From an uncultured SAR116 cluster alpha proteobacterium (lineage in GTDB: Bacteria > Pseudomonadota > Alphaproteobacteria > Puniceispirillales > Marisalimonadaceae): a DNA stretch of 64,000 nt. Every line of letters starts with the position of its first letter. The first letter of the stretch is position 1. The notes below the pieces were generated by a model, which did no database searches, had not been told where the DNA came from, and saw nothing but the letters and a program-made list of their open reading frames with translations. Location: NCBI GenBank assembly GCA_902517815.1, contig CABYED010000007.1, positions 1 through 64,000 on the forward strand, given 5' to 3'. The position numbers and the translations under genes were made by a program. Positions 18,644 to 29,831 of the stretch are shown piece by piece.

Positions 18644-19201
18644 TTATAATTCTGCCGCTCTTACTTCGGTAACTTCAGGAATATAATGTCTAAGCATGTT
18701 CTCAATTCCCATTTTTAAAGTTGCTGTACTAGATGGACATCCAGCGCACGCCCCTTTCATTTGTAAAGTAACAATACCTGATTCAAAAGAACAAAAAGTA
18801 ATATCTCCACCATCCATTGCGACAGCTGGCCTTACACGGGTTTCTAATAAATCTTTAATTTGTTTAATAGTTTCTGAATCTTCAGTATTGTTTAATTCAG
18901 CATTTTTATCCTCTGTTTCATTAATTGCTGGAAGACCAGTAGAATAGTGTTCCATAATTCCTGTTAATATAGAGGGTTTTAAATTATTCCAATCTAATTT
19001 AGGATCTTTAGTCACAGAGATAAAGTCAGCAGCTAAAAAAACTCTACTAACTCCATCAATTTCAAATAATCTTGAAGCTAGTGGTGAATCCATGGCAACA
19101 TCTTTACTTGAAAAATCTGCAGTTCCTGTTTTGAGAATGATATTGCCAGGAATAAATTTCAATGTTTCTGGATTTGGTGTATCTTCAGTTTGAATAAACA
19201 T
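18644..19201 (-). CDS. nfu: NifU/Nfu-type iron-sulfur cluster scaffold protein
   Basis: This 185-residue protein has an N-terminal Nfu domain starting MFIQTEDTPNPETLKFIPG and a C-terminal NifU domain with the cluster-binding CxxC in GACAGCPSSTATLKMGIE and the DGGDITF strand before it. Nfu proteins carry and deliver [4Fe-4S] clusters; potential clients in this window are MiaB and HemW. It is the last gene of the mutS-glnD-murJ-trpS-nfu run; 49 bases separate it from trpS. Confidence 0.95.
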   Translation of the reverse strand: MFIQTEDTPNPETLKFIPGNIILKTGTADFSSKDVAMDSPLASRLFEIDGVSRVFLAADFISVTKDPKLDWNNLKPSILTGIMEHYSTGLPAINETEDKNAELNNTEDSETIKQIKDLLETRVRPAVAMDGGDITFCSFESGIVTLQMKGACAGCPSSTATLKMGIENMLRHYIPEVTEVRAAEL

Positions 19202-19250
19202 AATTGACCTCCTGATTATTATATAAGCATTTTTTTTACAAATTAAATTA

Positions 19251-20285
19251 CTAAATTACAAAACCAACTAATTTTTTTACTTGTTTTAATACAGGTTCTG
19301 CAATTTTCCTAGCTTTGTCTGCACCATTTCTTAATATTTTGTCTATTTCTTTACGATCATTTAATAACTTTCTTATTTCAAATGAAATTGGGTTTAAAGT
19401 TTCAATCGCCAAATCAATGAGTTTAGGTTTAAAAAAGGAAAATCCATGTCCGCTAAATTGTCTTAAAGTCTGGTCAACTGATTGATTGGATAAAGATGAA
19501 TAAATATTTATTAAATTTAACGCTTCAGGTCTTATGCTGAGTTCTTCTATAGTTTCTGGAAGTGGATGAGGATCCGTTTTGGCTTTTTTGATTTTATTTG
19601 AAATTTCTTCTTTAGTGTCAGTTAAGTTTATTCTAGATGCATCAGAAACATCAGACTTACTCATTTTTTTAGTTCCGTCTCTAAGGCTCATAACTCGAGT
19701 AGATTGACCTAAGATTTGTGGCTCAGGTAAAGGAAAAAAATCTTTTTTATCATTACAAGCAAACATATTATTAAAAGAAGATGCTATATCTCTAGCTAAT
19801 TCAATATGTTGTTTTTGATCGTCTCCAACAGGAACATGTGTAGCTTTATAAAGCAATATGTCAGCAGCCATTAAAACTGGATATCCATATAAACCAACAG
19901 TAGCCTTTTCTCGATTTTTTCCAGCCTTTTCCTTAAATTGTGTCATTCTATTTAACCATCCTATTCTACATACACAATTTAATATCCAAGCCAATTCCGC
20001 ATGTTCTTTCACTAAAGATTGGTTAAATACAATAGTGTTTTTAGGATCTATTCCTGATGCAATAATTGCTGCTGTTACTTCATAAATTGAAGATTTAAGT
20101 TGTGCTGGCTCTTGAGGAACTGTAATTGCATGTAAATCTACAATTGAAAATATTGAGAAAATTTCATTTTGAAGATTTACCCAATTTTTTATTGCGCCTA
20201 AGTAATTACCTAAATGTAAATTACCTGTTGGTTGTATTCCGGAAAATATCCTTTTTTTACTTTGATCTAATTGTGAATTAATCAT
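19251..20285 (-). CDS. trpS: Tryptophanyl-tRNA synthetase
   Basis: TrpS charges tRNA-Trp with tryptophan. The class I motifs are visible: [13 protein letters not shown] (HIGH-type) near the start and KKMSKSD (KMSKS) near residue 200. The protein is 344 residues from the ATG at 20285, which lies 4 bases after the murJ stop. An upstream in-frame ATG at 20327 would overlap murJ by 38 bases and add 14 unconserved residues, so the later start is preferred. Length then matches bacterial TrpS. Confidence 0.97.
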   Translation of the reverse strand: MINSQLDQSKKRIFSGIQPTGNLHLGNYLGAIKNWVNLQNEIFSIFSIVDLHAITVPQEPAQLKSSIYEVTAAIIASGIDPKNTIVFNQSLVKEHAELAWILNCVCRIGWLNRMTQFKEKAGKNREKATVGLYGYPVLMAADILLYKATHVPVGDDQKQHIELARDIASSFNNMFACNDKKDFFPLPEPQILGQSTRVMSLRDGTKKMSKSDVSDASRINLTDTKEEISNKIKKAKTDPHPLPETIEELSIRPEALNLINIYSSLSNQSVDQTLRQFSGHGFSFFKPKLIDLAIETLNPISFEIRKLLNDRKEIDKILRNGADKARKIAEPVLKQVKKLVGFVI

Positions 20286-20289
20286 TATA

Positions 20290-21924
20290 TTATTCTGCTT
20301 TCTTGAATTTCGTATATATGAAATCATATAATTCTTGAGGAATAAATTTAAATATCAAAGATGTCAAAATATACGTAAAAAAACCAATTACACATAAAAT
20401 TATTAGTAAAAAAACTTCATTTAAATTAAAAATTTCTAAGGTGTGTTGAAGTAATTTCATAATTATTATCATTAAAATAGAAACAAGAGTGGTTTTTAGA
20501 GAATAAAAAATAACAGAAAATAAATTTAAATCTTCTTCTTTCAGTGAAAATTTAGGCTTTGTAATTTTTCCATTTTTTACTAACAATGTTATATGTATTG
20601 CTGTTCCTATCCAAGACACAATTGATGTAGCTAACGCAATACCTGCATGATTTAGAAAACTCATTAAAATAAATGATATAATTATATTTAAAATTAATAA
20701 AATGAGACCAATATACATTGGCGTTTTTGTGTTTCCAGTTGCAAGAAAAGCAGGCTGACAAGACTTCATCATAATAAATGCTGGTATACCTAAGGAATAT
20801 GCTAACAAAGCTATTGAAGTTTGTTTTGTTTCATTAAAAGTAAATTCACCTCTTTCAAACAAAACTTTTATAAGTAAATCATTATAAAATATAAAAACGA
20901 ATGCAGCAGGTATCGAAAAAAATAATCCTATTTTTAATGATATTATTAATTCCTTAGAAAACTGTTTGATATCGTTTTGGGCACTTGCTCTGGATAATGA
21001 GGTTAAAAGGCTGGTACCTAATGCAACTCCAATTATTCCTAGAGGTAACTGTGTAATTCTATCAGCAAAATAAAGATATGAAACTGAACCAAATCCTAAT
21101 AAACTTGCTAATATTGTATCTACCAACAAGTTTATTTGTAAAATACCACCACCAAATGCTGCAGGCAAAAATCTTCGCCATGTTTGTTTAATATGAGAAT
21201 TAATTACACTTTCATTATTTTTTGCATCTACTTGTTTTCCTAGTTTTTTAGAGTTAAAAATCTTATACTTTTTAATCATTACAATCATAAAAATGAGTTG
21301 AAAAACACCACCTATTACCATCGCTAGCCCTAAGGGTAAGGATTTGATTGCCCAATAATCACTTATTGACAAACAACTTAGAATTATGGATGAATTTAAT
21401 ATTATGGGTGTAAATGATAGTATCCAAAATTTTCCTGATACATTAGTTGCCACACCTAACAAGGCGACTACGGATATTAAGGGCATAAAAATCATTGTAA
21501 TTCTTGTAAGTGTAATAATTTGATTTGTAACGTCACTATTATCTATGAATCCAGGTGCAAGAACGCTCACAACAATTGGCATGAATATTTGAAAAAAAAT
21601 CATTAATAAAATTAAAAAAAATATCATTTTGTAAATAATTTTTTTAAAGTATTGTATGGCAATATAATCACTATTTTGAGATCTCAATTTAGCATAAATA
21701 GGTAAAAAAGATGAAGTAAGCGCTCCTTCTGCTGTAATTCTCCTGAATAAATTTGGTAATTTAAAAGAGATAAAAAATATATCAGAAAAAATTCCAGCGC
21801 CTAAAAAAGCCGCTATAAAAACATCTCTTATATACCCAGATATACGACTTAAGGTTGTCAAGAAAGCTGATTGGGTAAAACCTCTTAAGAAAAAAGATGT
21901 TTTGTTTTCTTCTAGATTTCTCAT
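20290..21924 (-). CDS. murJ: Lipid II flippase MurJ (MviN)
   Basis: MurJ flips lipid II across the inner membrane for peptidoglycan synthesis. The 544-residue MOP-family protein has about 14 hydrophobic segments and typical sequences: [19 protein letters not shown] (with the essential arginines), [28 protein letters not shown], and [24 protein letters not shown]. It follows glnD by 4 bases and precedes trpS by 4 bases, so all three are one transcript. Confidence 0.96.
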   Translation of the reverse strand: MRNLEENKTSFFLRGFTQSAFLTTLSRISGYIRDVFIAAFLGAGIFSDIFFISFKLPNLFRRITAEGALTSSFLPIYAKLRSQNSDYIAIQYFKKIIYKMIFFLILLMIFFQIFMPIVVSVLAPGFIDNSDVTNQIITLTRITMIFMPLISVVALLGVATNVSGKFWILSFTPIILNSSIILSCLSISDYWAIKSLPLGLAMVIGGVFQLIFMIVMIKKYKIFNSKKLGKQVDAKNNESVINSHIKQTWRRFLPAAFGGGILQINLLVDTILASLLGFGSVSYLYFADRITQLPLGIIGVALGTSLLTSLSRASAQNDIKQFSKELIISLKIGLFFSIPAAFVFIFYNDLLIKVLFERGEFTFNETKQTSIALLAYSLGIPAFIMMKSCQPAFLATGNTKTPMYIGLILLILNIIISFILMSFLNHAGIALATSIVSWIGTAIHITLLVKNGKITKPKFSLKEEDLNLFSVIFYSLKTTLVSILMIIIMKLLQHTLEIFNLNEVFLLIILCVIGFFTYILTSLIFKFIPQELYDFIYTKFKKAE

Positions 21925-21928
21925 ATGT

Positions 21929-24790
21929 TTAATTTGTAAAATTTATTTGTTTTAATATTTTTGAAATTGAATTCTTTATTTTTTCTATTGTTCTTTCGTC
22001 ATCAACTTTGGAACCAAAGGCATTTTTTATATAGAATATATCTACAACTCTGTCACCATATGTAGACACACTGGCGGTGTTTATTTGAACACCTATACTT
22101 GTTAATGTTTTTGTAATTTTATATAAAACTCCAGGAGCGTTTTTACATTTTATGTCTAAGATGGTAAAATTTTCACTTGTTTTATTATCAACTAATATTC
22201 TTGTGGGAGCTTTTACGGCTCTAAAACGTGCTGGTATTTCTTCCCATTTAATACTTAATGCTTTTTCAATATCAAAATTACCTTCCAGACCTAGAGAAAT
22301 GTTTTTTACTAATTTTTTTCTTAGATAATCTTCTGATATTGGCTTTTTCTCTTTGTTTTGAATGAAAAATGTATCTAAAGCATATCCATCTGATCTTGTA
22401 ATAATTTTTGCACTAACAACATCATACCCTGATGCGGCTACTAAACCAGATATAATAGAAAAAAGACCATGATGATCTGGAGCAATCACAATTAACTCAG
22501 TTGCTTGTAAGTCATGTTCTTTAGATAAATATATTTTAAACTTTTGATTGTCACCTTCCATTTTTTTAAAAATATCAAAGTGATTGATGAGAGTTTTTAA
22601 ATCAAATATTTGCCAATAATTTTTATAATAATTTTTGCAGTACTGTTCTACTAACTCATTTTTAATTCCCTTTTTAGACAAATCTCTCTTAAATAATTCC
22701 TTTCTTGTTTCTAAGTATTCAACTACATTTTTAGAAGGTATTTCTTTTTGAAGAATATTTAAGCTTTTTATATACAAATCAGAGATGAGAGAACCTTTCC
22801 AATCGTTCCATATGTCAGGCCCAACACCTTTTATATCTGCAACAGTCAGTACTAATAATAATTTCAATTTTTCAACAGTTTTTACTTTTTTAGTAAAATC
22901 TTTGATTGTTTTTGGGTCTCCTAATTCATATCTAAAAGCTGTCTTGCTTAATAATAAATGATTAAGTACTAACCATTTAACAACTTCAGTCTCATCATTA
23001 CTTAAACCTAGCCTTGGACAAACAGTTGATGCAACTATAGAACCATTGATAGAGTGGTCTCCTTTCTTACCTTTTGCAATATCGTGAAGTAACATTGCTA
23101 CAAAAAGAGATCTGTAAGAACTTATTTCTTGTATTACTTTGCTAGCAAGTGGAGCAAAATCTATGAATTTTCCATTTTTCAACGAGTGAAGATTAGAGAT
23201 TGTAAAAATTGTATGTTCATCTACTGTGTATGAGTGGTACATATCAAATTGCATCAAACAAACGATTTTTTGAAATTCAGGGATAAATTTACCTAATACA
23301 TTGGATTCATTCATCAACCTTAGAGTTCTTGTTGAATCTTTTTGACTTGTTAATATATCTAAAAACATTTGGTTAGCATTAATATCACGTCTAACTTCAG
23401 AATTGATTAACTTTGTTAAACTTGTCATTAGTCTTAATGTGCTAGGGTGAATATCTATATTTTTTTCGTGAGAAATATAAAAGAGTTTAATTATGTTCAC
23501 TGGATTTTCGGTAAGTGTGTTTCTATTTTGTACATATAAACGACCTAATTCAATGCTAAATGGGTCTACATTTTCACTTTTTTTAAAGCTTAAAAAGCTT
23601 AATCTCAATGGCTTGTTGAACTCTGTTTCAATAGCTGCACAAAAGATTCTTGTTAAATTTCCAACCGTTTTTGTAGCCAAAAAATATCTTTTCATAAATC
23701 TTTCAACATCTTTATGAGTTATGGTATTTTTAAAATTCATACTTTTAGCAATTTCTAACTGCGCATCCATTGCTAATCTATCATCTTCTCTTTGAGCTCT
23801 ATAATGAAGATGACATCTTACAGAAAACAAAAACCGTTGTGCTTCAGCAAAAGCAAGAGCTTCATTTTTAGATAAAGCACCCATTTTAATTAACTTAGAT
23901 GTAGAGTCGACCTTGTAAGCAAATTTTAAAATCCAGATTAAAGTGTGGAGATCTCTTAATCCACCCTTGCCATCTTTAACATTAGGTTCAACAACATAAC
24001 GAGATCCTCCAAACTTTTTATGCCTTAAATCAGACTCTTTTAATTTTGCTTCTACAAAATTTAACGTTTTAGTATTTACAATGAAGGAATTAAATTTAAT
24101 ATTTAGTAGATTAAAAATGTGTTCATTACCTGCTATAAACCTTTTCTCTAATAAACTTGTCGATATCGTCAGGTCTAATTTACTTTTTTTAATGCAATCA
24201 AAAATAGTTCTTGTAGAATGTCCAATCGTGTAACCTAAATCCCATAGAAGGTGCAGAATTAATTGAATAAGACCTTCTATATTTTTATTTTCAGTTTTAT
24301 TTAAATTTTCAGGAATAAGAAATAGTAAATCTAAATCAGAATGAGGCGCAAGCTCACCTCTACCATATCCACCAACAGCTATAATCGATAGTTTATAATC
24401 CATATTTCCAAAGAAATGTAGGTGAGTATTACTTAGAATTTCTCTTAACATACTATCAATCAAGATTACGTTTAAACCAACATTCATAGAACCATCGGAA
24501 GTCTCTAAAAATTCCAGTTTTATTTTTTTCTTAAGTTGATCTAGTTGTTTTTTTAAATTATTGAAAAGCAATTCTTTGAAATATTTTTTATCTCGATAAT
24601 TAATTTTTATTTTTTTTAATTTATATAATTTTTGGCCATTGTTTTTAGCGTAGCTGACAGGTTCCATACTTTGGAACCAGATTGCACTAGTATCGATGTT
24701 TTCTTCTAATCTAAACTTACTGTTGTTCGAATTAATTACTTTGGATTTCTTAAGAAATGCAAATTTATTTTTTAAATTTACTTTTACCAT
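21929..24790 (-). CDS. glnD: Bifunctional PII uridylyltransferase/uridylyl-removing enzyme GlnD
   Basis: GlnD senses glutamine and adds or removes UMP on PII proteins. The 953-residue product has a nucleotidyltransferase domain with GGYGRGELAPHSDLDLLF (residues 140-157; metal ligands D152 and D154), an HD hydrolase domain (DEHTIFTISNLHSL ... MLLHDIAKGKKGDHS, about 525-600), and two C-terminal ACT domains (about 765-840 and 880-950). The start ATG lies inside the mutS end (26-base overlap). Its presence implies that PII nitrogen signalling is retained, which is informative because some streamlined marine alphaproteobacteria are thought to have lost it. Confidence 0.96.
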   Translation of the reverse strand: MVKVNLKNKFAFLKKSKVINSNNSKFRLEENIDTSAIWFQSMEPVSYAKNNGQKLYKLKKIKINYRDKKYFKELLFNNLKKQLDQLKKKIKLEFLETSDGSMNVGLNVILIDSMLREILSNTHLHFFGNMDYKLSIIAVGGYGRGELAPHSDLDLLFLIPENLNKTENKNIEGLIQLILHLLWDLGYTIGHSTRTIFDCIKKSKLDLTISTSLLEKRFIAGNEHIFNLLNIKFNSFIVNTKTLNFVEAKLKESDLRHKKFGGSRYVVEPNVKDGKGGLRDLHTLIWILKFAYKVDSTSKLIKMGALSKNEALAFAEAQRFLFSVRCHLHYRAQREDDRLAMDAQLEIAKSMNFKNTITHKDVERFMKRYFLATKTVGNLTRIFCAAIETEFNKPLRLSFLSFKKSENVDPFSIELGRLYVQNRNTLTENPVNIIKLFYISHEKNIDIHPSTLRLMTSLTKLINSEVRRDINANQMFLDILTSQKDSTRTLRLMNESNVLGKFIPEFQKIVCLMQFDMYHSYTVDEHTIFTISNLHSLKNGKFIDFAPLASKVIQEISSYRSLFVAMLLHDIAKGKKGDHSINGSIVASTVCPRLGLSNDETEVVKWLVLNHLLLSKTAFRYELGDPKTIKDFTKKVKTVEKLKLLLVLTVADIKGVGPDIWNDWKGSLISDLYIKSLNILQKEIPSKNVVEYLETRKELFKRDLSKKGIKNELVEQYCKNYYKNYWQIFDLKTLINHFDIFKKMEGDNQKFKIYLSKEHDLQATELIVIAPDHHGLFSIISGLVAASGYDVVSAKIITRSDGYALDTFFIQNKEKKPISEDYLRKKLVKNISLGLEGNFDIEKALSIKWEEIPARFRAVKAPTRILVDNKTSENFTILDIKCKNAPGVLYKITKTLTSIGVQINTASVSTYGDRVVDIFYIKNAFGSKVDDERTIEKIKNSISKILKQINFTN

Positions 24791-27398
24791 AACTCTGTCT
24801 TTTTGATTTGAGTTTATATAAAAAATCTAGAGACTGACGTGGGCTTATTTCATCAATATCCATTTTATCAAATTCCTCTAAAAAATTTTCAGTTTCTTTT
24901 GAATTAATTGGAACTACTTCTTTAATATCATTTTTCTTCATTGTATTTTTTCTTTGTAGATTAGATAATATTTTTTCTGCGCTATCAGTTACTACCGATG
25001 GAATTCCTGCTAATTTTGCAACATGAATTCCGTAAGATTTATCTGCTTCTCCATCTAAAATTTTATGCATAAAAATTATTGTATCATTCCATTCTTTAAC
25101 AAACATTTTATGGCATGAAAGATTTTTTAGTTTATCTTTTAGAGATGTTAATTCATGATAATGCGTCGCAAATAAGGTTATTGGTTTAATTTTATCATGC
25201 AAATACTCTAAAACTGACCAAGCAATTGCTAAACCATCAAATGTAGATGTACCTCTTCCAATTTCATCAAGAATTACTAAGGACTTTTCAGTAGATGTAT
25301 TTAAAATTAGTGATGTTTCTATCATTTCAAGCATAAAAGTAGATTGTCCTTTTGCCAAGTCGTCAGATGCCCCTACTCTAGAAAATATTTTGTCAAATAA
25401 GCCTATTTTTGCTTTTTTTGCAGGTACAAATAAACCTGCTTGTGCCATTATTGCTATTAATGCATTTTGTCTGAGATATGTAGATTTTCCTGCCATATTA
25501 GGACCGGTAATTAACCATATTAAGTCTTCATTATTTAATTGACAATCATTTGAAATAAATGATTCTTCCGAAAGTCTCATCTGGTGTTCTACAACCGGAT
25601 GTCTTCCACCAGTAATTTCTAATATTTTATTGTTGGTAATATTAGGGCAATTATAATTTCTAGTTATTGACTGATTAGCAACCATAAATGAAATATCTAA
25701 TTCAGAGATAGATTGGACTATATTTAAGATTTCTTTGCCTTTTTTTAATATTTGATTAGCAAAATCATTGAACATTTCTAGTTCTATTTTAATTGCTTTT
25801 TCAAATGAGTTTAGTATTTGTGTTTCAATTTCAACAAGTTCATTTGTTGTAAACCTTGATGCCTGAGCTGTGGTTTGCCTATGAATAAACAAATCAATAT
25901 TTCTAATTGATTGATCATGAATAGCTCTAACTTCTACGTGATAACCAAGCATTCTATTGTGTTTAATTTTCAATGAATTGATTTTTGTAAGTTCTGAGTA
26001 CTTCTCTTGAAGTTTCATTATTTGATTTAATTCATTATTTCTAAGATTTCTCAAGAAATCTAGTTCTGCATTAAAACCATCTACTATAAATCCACCTTCT
26101 TTTGTAACAAAAGGCACGTCTGATTTCAGAGCTTTTGTAATATTAAAGAAAATACTATAATCTATTTGTAGATTATTTAATATTGAATTTAGCAACTTAG
26201 GTTTCAAGTTTGTTTGCTTAAATATTAAATTTTTTGAGATTTCTTTTATATTTAGAAGACCTTTGGAAATCAATAATAGGTCTCTAGGATTACCTCTTGA
26301 TAAAGAAATTCTTGACAAAGACCTCTCTAAATCTGGTATGCCTTTTAAACTCTCTTGATAATTATTTATATCAATATTATTATCTAAAATCCAATTGATT
26401 ACATCATATCTGTCCTGTATAAGATTGATATCATTAAATGGTTCAATTATTCTCTGTTTTAACAATCTTGCACCACTGGCAGTTTTTGTTTCATCTATAC
26501 AAGAAATTAAACTTCCTTCATTATTTCCTGACAAATTTTTAAGAATTTCAAGTGATTTTTGAGTAAAATAATCAATCTCTAAAAAATCATTAATGTTTTC
26601 AGATTTAATCATTGAAAGAAATGGTATTTTTCCACATTGAGTTAATTTTAAGTAAGATAACAATACTCCAGCTGCAATAATTTCTCCCTTACTAAAGGAG
26701 CCAACACCCTCTAATGAAACAACTGAATAATATGAGCAAATCTGATCAAAACAAGATTGGTAGTGAAATAAACTAGGAGATTGTCTTTTGATTAAAGGGT
26801 GCCATTCATCAATTATATAATCCATATCCATATCTTCAGAGATTAATATTTCTGAAAAATCTTTCCGCAACATAAAATTGATTAATAATTGTTTTTGTTT
26901 TGAATTATTTTCTTTTCCAATAAGTCTTGATTTAAAAGATCCTGTCGAAACATCTACCCATGCAACAGAAATTGAACCGTTAAATATTGATATAGCCCCT
27001 AAATAATTATTATTTTCTCTCTGTAGCAAATTATCTTCTGTTAAGGTGCCTGGTGATATTATTCTTACAACTTCTCTTTTAAGAGGACCTTTTTTTAAAT
27101 TAAGTTTAGCCTTTTCAGCAGTTTCTGTTTGCTCACATATAGCAATGTTAAAACCCTTTTTAATTAATTTTGGTAAATAGTTATTAACTGAATGGAAAGG
27201 AACACCACACATGGGAATATCTTTACCATTAGATTTACCCCTTTTAGTTAAAGCAATTTCTAATGCGTCTGAAGCTACAATTGCATCTTCAAAAAATAAC
27301 TCATAAAAATCTCCCATCCTGTAGAACAATAAGGAATCTTTATATTTGTTCTTAATATTTAAATATTGCTCCATCATCGGAGTAAGTACATTTTTCAC
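24765..27398 (-). CDS. mutS: DNA mismatch repair protein MutS
   Basis: MutS recognises base mismatches. The 877-residue protein starts at a GTG, giving KNVLTPMMEQYLNIK then LLFYRMGDFYELFFEDA with the mismatch-inserting phenylalanine context (FYELF). The ATPase has Walker A TGPNMAGKSTYLRQ (about residue 620), DDLAKGQSTFMLEM and Walker B DEIGRGTSTFDGLAIAW. A GAGGAAAA ribosome-binding sequence lies about 11 bases before the GTG; a later ATG at 27377 would lose part of the conserved start. It is divergent from maeB across a 136-base gap. Confidence 0.97.
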   Translation of the reverse strand: MKNVLTPMMEQYLNIKNKYKDSLLFYRMGDFYELFFEDAIVASDALEIALTKRGKSNGKDIPMCGVPFHSVNNYLPKLIKKGFNIAICEQTETAEKAKLNLKKGPLKREVVRIISPGTLTEDNLLQRENNNYLGAISIFNGSISVAWVDVSTGSFKSRLIGKENNSKQKQLLINFMLRKDFSEILISEDMDMDYIIDEWHPLIKRQSPSLFHYQSCFDQICSYYSVVSLEGVGSFSKGEIIAAGVLLSYLKLTQCGKIPFLSMIKSENINDFLEIDYFTQKSLEILKNLSGNNEGSLISCIDETKTASGARLLKQRIIEPFNDINLIQDRYDVINWILDNNIDINNYQESLKGIPDLERSLSRISLSRGNPRDLLLISKGLLNIKEISKNLIFKQTNLKPKLLNSILNNLQIDYSIFFNITKALKSDVPFVTKEGGFIVDGFNAELDFLRNLRNNELNQIMKLQEKYSELTKINSLKIKHNRMLGYHVEVRAIHDQSIRNIDLFIHRQTTAQASRFTTNELVEIETQILNSFEKAIKIELEMFNDFANQILKKGKEILNIVQSISELDISFMVANQSITRNYNCPNITNNKILEITGGRHPVVEHQMRLSEESFISNDCQLNNEDLIWLITGPNMAGKSTYLRQNALIAIMAQAGLFVPAKKAKIGLFDKIFSRVGASDDLAKGQSTFMLEMIETSLILNTSTEKSLVILDEIGRGTSTFDGLAIAWSVLEYLHDKIKPITLFATHYHELTSLKDKLKNLSCHKMFVKEWNDTIIFMHKILDGEADKSYGIHVAKLAGIPSVVTDSAEKILSNLQRKNTMKKNDIKEVVPINSKETENFLEEFDKMDIDEISPRQSLDFLYKLKSKRQSYGKSKFKK

Positions 27399-27496
27399 AA
27401 TAAAATAATTTTCCTCAAAAACTCATGTAATCTTATTTATAATCGAAATATTTTTAATAAAATACAATTTATTAAGATCTTTTAAAAATTTTAAGT

Positions 27497-27502
27497 TATA
27501 AT
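27497..27502 (+). promoter_or_regulatory. Candidate -10 element for maeB
   Basis: A perfect TATAAT lies 33 bases before the maeB start, placing a transcript start near 27509 and a short 26-base leader. No good -35 hexamer is seen 16-18 bases upstream, so the call rests on one hexamer in AT-rich DNA. The gene then has a strong GAGGAAAAG ribosome-binding site. Confidence 0.25.
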
Positions 27503-27534
27503 CCTGAATTACAATTTTAATTTTTGAGGAAAAG

Positions 27535-29823
27535 ATGTCTACTACCAATAACGATGCTAACAATAAATCCAATCTAGAAAAAGAAGCCTTGGAGTATCAC
27601 AAAAAAGGTCGGCCTGGAAAATTAGAAATAACACCAACAACACCTCTTATTAGTTCTAATGATTTGTCTTTAGCGTACTCACCAGGCGTAGCAACACCGT
27701 GTCTTGAAATTGAAAAAAAGCCTGAAACTATTTATGATTATACATCAAAAGGAAATATTGTTGCAGTTGTTTCTAATGGCACGGCTGTTTTAGGACTTGG
27801 AAACATTGGAGCTGCTGCATCAAAACCAGTTATGGAAGGAAAGTCGGTATTATTCAAAAAATTTGCAGATGTTGATGGAATTGACTTGGAAGTAGACACA
27901 GAAGACACAGAAAAATTTGTTGATGCTGTGTCTTTACTTGAACCAAGCTTTGGAGGAGTTAATTTAGAAGATATTAAGGCTCCTGATTGTTTCATAATTG
28001 AACAAAGATTAAGAGAAAAAATGAATATTCCAGTTTTTCATGATGATCAACATGGGACTGCAATTGTTACTGCAGCAGGAATAATAAATGCTCTTCATTT
28101 AACTAATAGAAAAATAGAGGACACTAAATTTGTAAGCAATGGGGCTGGCGCTGCTTCCATAGCATGTGTTGAACTCTTAAAAGCAATGGGAGCACAAAAT
28201 AATAATATTATTTTAGTTGATAGGGATGGTGTATTATACAAAGGAAGACAAAGTAATATGAATCAATGGAAATCAGGTCATACTGTTGATACCAAAGCAA
28301 GAAATTTAGCTGACGCTCTAAAAAATGCAGATGTTTTTTTAGGTTTATCAGTTCCTGGATCAGTTACAAAAAAAATGGTAAAAAGCATGTCTGAGAAGCC
28401 AATAATATTTGCAATGGCCAACCCTATTCCTGAAATCATGCCAGAGGACGTTAAAAGCGTAAGATCCGACGCAATTGTAGCTACTGGAAGATCAGATTAC
28501 CCAAACCAAGTTAATAATGTACTCGGATTTCCATATATATTTAGAGGTGCTCTTGATGTAAGAGCTACAACAATCAATGAGGAAATGAAAATTGCAGCTG
28601 CCAATGCTATAGCTGAATTAGCTAGAGAAGATGTGCCAGATGAAGTAAATGCCGCATACCACGGTGTTCAACTCCATTATGGCAATGATTATATAATACC
28701 AGCTCCTTTTGATCCAAGGCTGATTTCGTCAGTATCATCTGCTGTTGCTAAAGCTGCAATGGATAGTGGTGTAGCAAAACAACCTATCAAAAATTTAGAG
28801 TCATATAAAAGAGAATTAGAAGGAAGAACTAATCCTATAGCTTCTATTTTAGAGCCAATTAAAGCTAGAATAAAAGGGAAAAAACAAAGGGTTGTGTTTG
28901 CAGAAGGAGAAGAAGAGAAAACTATAAGAGCTGCTTTGTCATTTTATAATTCAGGGTTTGGAATACCAATATTAATTGGTAGAGAAAATCGAGTTAAAGA
29001 AACAATGGACAGAGTAAATTTAGAGGGGCTTAATGAGCTTATAATACATAATGCTAGTCTTAGTAAAAAAAATCAAAAATATATAGATAATTTATATAAG
29101 TTACTTCATAGAGATGGACATTTAAGAAGAGATTGTCAAAGACTAATCAACCAAGACAGGAACGTATTTGCAGCATCTATGGTATCTGCTGGTGATGCAG
29201 ATGCGATGGTTACTGGAGTTACTAGACCATTTGGCAGATGCTTTAACGACATTACTAAAGTAATTTCTTCAAAAAATAACCAAAGTTTTTTATCTATGTC
29301 TATGATGGTGTCAAAAGAGAGAACTGTTTTTATTGGAGATGTAAATATACATGACACACCAAACGCAGAACAATTGGCTAATATAGCAACAGGTATTGCT
29401 AATACTGTTAAAAACCTTGGTTATAAACCTCGTGTAGCTTTATTGTCATTCTCTAATTTTGGAAGCTTATCTAGACCTAGTTCAAAAGATTTAAAAGAAG
29501 CAGTAAATATACTTGATAAAAAACAAGTTGATTTCGAGTTTGATGGTGAAATGACACCAGAGGTTGCTTTAGATTATAATCTGATTAAAGAAAATTATCC
29601 ATTCTGCAGACTATCTGGTCCTGCTAACGTTTTAATAATGCCAAGCCTCCTGGCAGCAAATATATCTTTTAAATTATTGCAAAAACTTGGTGGTGGATCT
29701 ATTTTAGGACCGCTTATGATAGGTGGCGAAAAGCCCTTTCAAATTGTTCAGATGGGCTCATCCGTTTCAGACATTGTTAACTCTGCATCAATTGCTACTT
29801 ATAATGCAATTTTTTCAAAATAA
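27535..29823 (+). CDS. maeB: NADP-dependent malic enzyme fused to a phosphotransacetylase-like domain
   Basis: The 762-residue protein has a malic enzyme half (about 1-430) converting malate to pyruvate and CO2, with YSPGVATPCLEI, FHDDQHGTAIV (metal and substrate site) and the dinucleotide-binding stretch KFVSNGAGAASIACVELL. The C-terminal phosphate acetyl/butyryltransferase-like domain (about 440-762) includes VVFAEGEEEKTIRAAL and MVTGVTRPFGRCFNDI. This two-domain MaeB form is the usual proteobacterial one; the second domain is thought to be regulatory, not catalytic. RBS TTGAGGAAAAG lies close to the ATG. It stands alone, divergent from mutS. Confidence 0.95.
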   Translation: MSTTNNDANNKSNLEKEALEYHKKGRPGKLEITPTTPLISSNDLSLAYSPGVATPCLEIEKKPETIYDYTSKGNIVAVVSNGTAVLGLGNIGAAASKPVMEGKSVLFKKFADVDGIDLEVDTEDTEKFVDAVSLLEPSFGGVNLEDIKAPDCFIIEQRLREKMNIPVFHDDQHGTAIVTAAGIINALHLTNRKIEDTKFVSNGAGAASIACVELLKAMGAQNNNIILVDRDGVLYKGRQSNMNQWKSGHTVDTKARNLADALKNADVFLGLSVPGSVTKKMVKSMSEKPIIFAMANPIPEIMPEDVKSVRSDAIVATGRSDYPNQVNNVLGFPYIFRGALDVRATTINEEMKIAAANAIAELAREDVPDEVNAAYHGVQLHYGNDYIIPAPFDPRLISSVSSAVAKAAMDSGVAKQPIKNLESYKRELEGRTNPIASILEPIKARIKGKKQRVVFAEGEEEKTIRAALSFYNSGFGIPILIGRENRVKETMDRVNLEGLNELIIHNASLSKKNQKYIDNLYKLLHRDGHLRRDCQRLINQDRNVFAASMVSAGDADAMVTGVTRPFGRCFNDITKVISSKNNQSFLSMSMMVSKERTVFIGDVNIHDTPNAEQLANIATGIANTVKNLGYKPRVALLSFSNFGSLSRPSSKDLKEAVNILDKKQVDFEFDGEMTPEVALDYNLIKENYPFCRLSGPANVLIMPSLLAANISFKLLQKLGGGSILGPLMIGGEKPFQIVQMGSSVSDIVNSASIATYNAIFSK

Positions 29824-29831
29824 ATAATATA